Source of the DNA: an uncultured Opitutia bacterium
Lineage (GTDB): Bacteria > Verrucomicrobiota > Verrucomicrobiia > Opitutales > UBA953
Length of the DNA stretch: 6,954 bases
NCBI GenBank assembly: GCA_903882335.1
Contig: CAIRWP010000326.1
Location: 1 to 6,954, forward strand
Direction: 5' to 3'
The stretch's first letter is position 1, and each line of letters starts with the position of its first letter. The position numbers were made by a program, and so were the translations under genes. Positions 5,512 to 6,954 of this stretch are shown in pieces. The notes beneath the pieces were generated by a model. That model saw only the letters and a program-made list of their open reading frames with translations. It searched no databases and had not been told where the DNA came from.

Positions 5512-6489
5512 TTAGGCGAGGACCTTGAGGGCTTCGCGGACGACGCGGTTCACGTCGGGGAGCTGCTGGTCCTCGAGGCGCTTGCAGTAGATCTGCGGGG
5601 CGTCAATCGAGGACACGCGGTGGATCGGGGCGTCGAGTTCGTCGAACGCCTTCGACTGGATGAGGTAGGCGACCTGGGCATCGACGCCGCAGAAGGGCTT
5701 GTTCTCCTCGACCAGCAGGGCGCGGTGCGTCTTGCGGACGGACGCGAGGATGGTCTCCTCGTCGAGTGGGCGGATCGAGCGGAGGTCGACGACCTCCACG
5801 CTGACACCGTGCTCCTGCTCCAGGATCTCGGCGGCTTTGAGCGAGGTGATGACGGCGCGGCCGTGGGCCACGATGGTGAGGTCGGTCCCGACGCGCTTCA
5901 CGTCGGCGACGCCGAGCGGCACGATATAGTCCTCGTCCGGCACCTCGCCTTTGTCGTTATAAAGAATGGTGTTCTCCATCACGTACACCGGGTCGTTGTC
6001 GCGGATGGCGGCCTTCATGAGGCCCTTCGCGTCGTACGGGGTGGCGGGGCAGACGACCTTGATGCCCGGGTGGGAGGCGAGGATGGCCTCGGGCGTGTGC
6101 GAGTGGGTGGCACCGACGTTGGTGCCGCCGTTGGCCGGGCCGCGGATGACGATCGGGCAGTTGATGAGGCCGCCGGACATGTAGCGGATGTTGCCGGCGT
6201 TGTTCACGATCTGGTCGAACGCGACGTACGAGAAGGACCAGAACATCAGCTCCATGACCGGGCGGATGCCGAGCATCGAGGCGCCGATGCCTAGGCCGAT
6301 GAAGCCGGCCTCGGAGATCGGGGTGTCGACGACGCGCTTGGGGCCGAATTCCTTGAGGAGGCCTTCGGTCACCTTATAGGCGCCGTTGAATTGGGCGACT
6401 TCTTCGCCCATGAGGACGACCTTCTCGTCGCGCTGGAGCTCTTCGCGCATCGCGGCGCGGAGCGCCTCGCGGTAGGAAATGACGGGCAT
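5512..6489 (-). CDS. pdhB: Pyruvate dehydrogenase E1 component, beta subunit
   Basis: Encodes 325 residues, the usual length for a bacterial E1 beta without a fused lipoyl domain. With E1 alpha it forms the alpha2beta2 thiamine-diphosphate enzyme that decarboxylates pyruvate and acetylates E2. Seen: the N-terminal pyrimidine-binding transketolase domain (1-180) with MGEEVAQFNGAYKVTEGLL (27-45); DTPISEAGFIGLGIGAS with Glu60, the conserved Glu that activates the cofactor; MFWSFSYVAFDQIVNNAGN (82-100); the active-site His129 region GATHSHTPEA; and VVCPATPYDAKGL (145-157). The C-terminal transketolase domain (about 190-320) contains VVDLRSIRPLDEETI. The ATG is 18 bases after the E1 alpha stop, so translation is likely coupled or at least on one message. 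The start MPVISYREALRAAMREEL is a standard family N-terminus. Confidence 0.95.
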   Translation of the reverse strand: MPVISYREALRAAMREELQRDEKVVLMGEEVAQFNGAYKVTEGLLKEFGPKRVVDTPISEAGFIGLGIGASMLGIRPVMELMFWSFSYVAFDQIVNNAGNIRYMSGGLINCPIVIRGPANGGTNVGATHSHTPEAILASHPGIKVVCPATPYDAKGLMKAAIRDNDPVYVMENTILYNDKGEVPDEDYIVPLGVADVKRVGTDLTIVAHGRAVITSLKAAEILEQEHGVSVEVVDLRSIRPLDEETILASVRKTHRALLVEENKPFCGVDAQVAYLIQSKAFDELDAPIHRVSSIDAPQIYCKRLEDQQLPDVNRVVREALKVLA

Positions 6490-6507
6490 GGAAAGGCGGG
6501 CGGAGGG

Positions 6508-6954
6508 TTATTCGAAGATGATCGTGCCGCGGCTCGTGGTCTGGGGCCCGCGGTTGTCCTCTTCCCAGTAGATGTGCTTGGTGATGTCGGCGACGGTGGG
6601 ATCCGGCGACTCGTCGGCGAAGACGGCGGCCTTGTCGGCCTCGGCCATCGCGGCGTCGTTGATCTGCTGGGAAAGCTCGGCGGTGAGGACCTTCTCGCGC
6701 AGGAGTTCCTGTTCGAAGGCGAGGACCGGGTCCTTCTTCTCGCGGTATTCCTTGATCTCCTCCTTGTCGCGGTAGGTCTTGTCCGGGTCGGCCATGGAGT
6801 GGCCGAAGTAACGGTAGGTGAAGATCTCGAGGACGGTCGGCTTGGATTCTTCGTGGGCGCGCTTGAGGGCGATCGCGGTCTTGGCGCGGACTTCGTAGAC
6901 GTCGTGGCCGTTGATGACGTCCCAGGCCATGCCGTAGCCTTCGGCGCGCTTCGC
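6508..6954 (-). CDS. pdhA: Pyruvate dehydrogenase E1 component, alpha subunit, C-terminal part (5' end outside window)
   Basis: The minus-strand frame is open from the window edge to the TAA at 6508-6510, giving 148 residues. That is about 40% of a normal E1 alpha of some 330-370 residues. The first residues, AKRAEGYGM, continue family sequence upstream, so the ATG at 6930 is internal and not the start. Next come WDVINGHDVYEV, then EIFTYRYFGHSMADPDKTYR, the conserved active-site loop that in mitochondrial E1 alpha is the phosphorylation loop. The His of FGHSM (residue about 52 of the partial) is conserved in the family, followed by the helix EEIKEYREKKDPV. The TPP-binding GDG motif would be outside the window. 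The C-terminus, ending about 25 residues after HIYWEED, has a longer tail than many homologues. First visible gene of the pdhA-pdhB-pdhC operon. Confidence 0.93.
   Translation of the reverse strand, partial: AKRAEGYGMAWDVINGHDVYEVRAKTAIALKRAHEESKPTVLEIFTYRYFGHSMADPDKTYRDKEEIKEYREKKDPVLAFEQELLREKVLTAELSQQINDAAMAEADKAAVFADESPDPTVADITKHIYWEEDNRGPQTTSRGTIIFE

Noticed and set aside
5620..6294. A 224-codon plus-strand open frame opposite the E1 beta gene.
   Set aside because: Antisense to a clear E1 beta gene, and it has the composition of a shadow frame.

Overview
The window is a dense, very GC-rich piece of bacterial chromosome with seven identifiable protein genes plus their terminators. There are no RNA genes, mobile elements, CRISPR arrays or large repeats that I can support. 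No gene-free stretch exceeds about 110 bases. The mix of secreted DUF1080 and ThuA-like proteins, an SGNH esterase with a beta-rich C-terminal extension, high GC and C-rich leaders without Shine-Dalgarno sequences suggests a member of Verrucomicrobiota, perhaps Opitutales-like. That assignment is inference from gene style, not from a marker gene.

Left half (1-3388, plus strand): the 3' end of an SGNH/GDSL esterase; a complete TIM-barrel ketose 3-epimerase-like protein; a secreted DUF1080 protein 10 bases downstream, closed by a strong terminator; then a secreted ThuA-like protein followed by a second terminator with a TTCG loop. Together they look like a carbohydrate-processing module. Relatives of DUF1080 and ThuA are tied to 3-keto-sugar chemistry, and the epimerase keeps every catalytic residue of the D-tagatose/D-psicose 3-epimerase family at the right spacing. 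The DUF1080 and ThuA proteins carry signal peptides and the epimerase does not, so the module would span envelope and cytoplasm.

Middle (3414-4192): a stand-alone plus-strand short-chain dehydrogenase/reductase-fold gene in which the catalytic tyrosine is replaced by isoleucine. It converges on the next operon, and a hairpin that can serve both strands lies between them.

Right half (4213-6954, minus strand): a pyruvate dehydrogenase operon in the order E1 alpha (cut by the window edge), E1 beta, E2, with gaps of 18 and 21 bases. It converts pyruvate to acetyl-CoA. E3 (lipoamide dehydrogenase) does not follow E2, so it must be encoded elsewhere.

I found no clearly new multi-gene system. The points most worth a second look are the keto/rare-sugar cluster, the tyrosine-less SDR protein, the uniform absence of Shine-Dalgarno sequences, and a terminator ending only 17 bases before the ThuA start codon.
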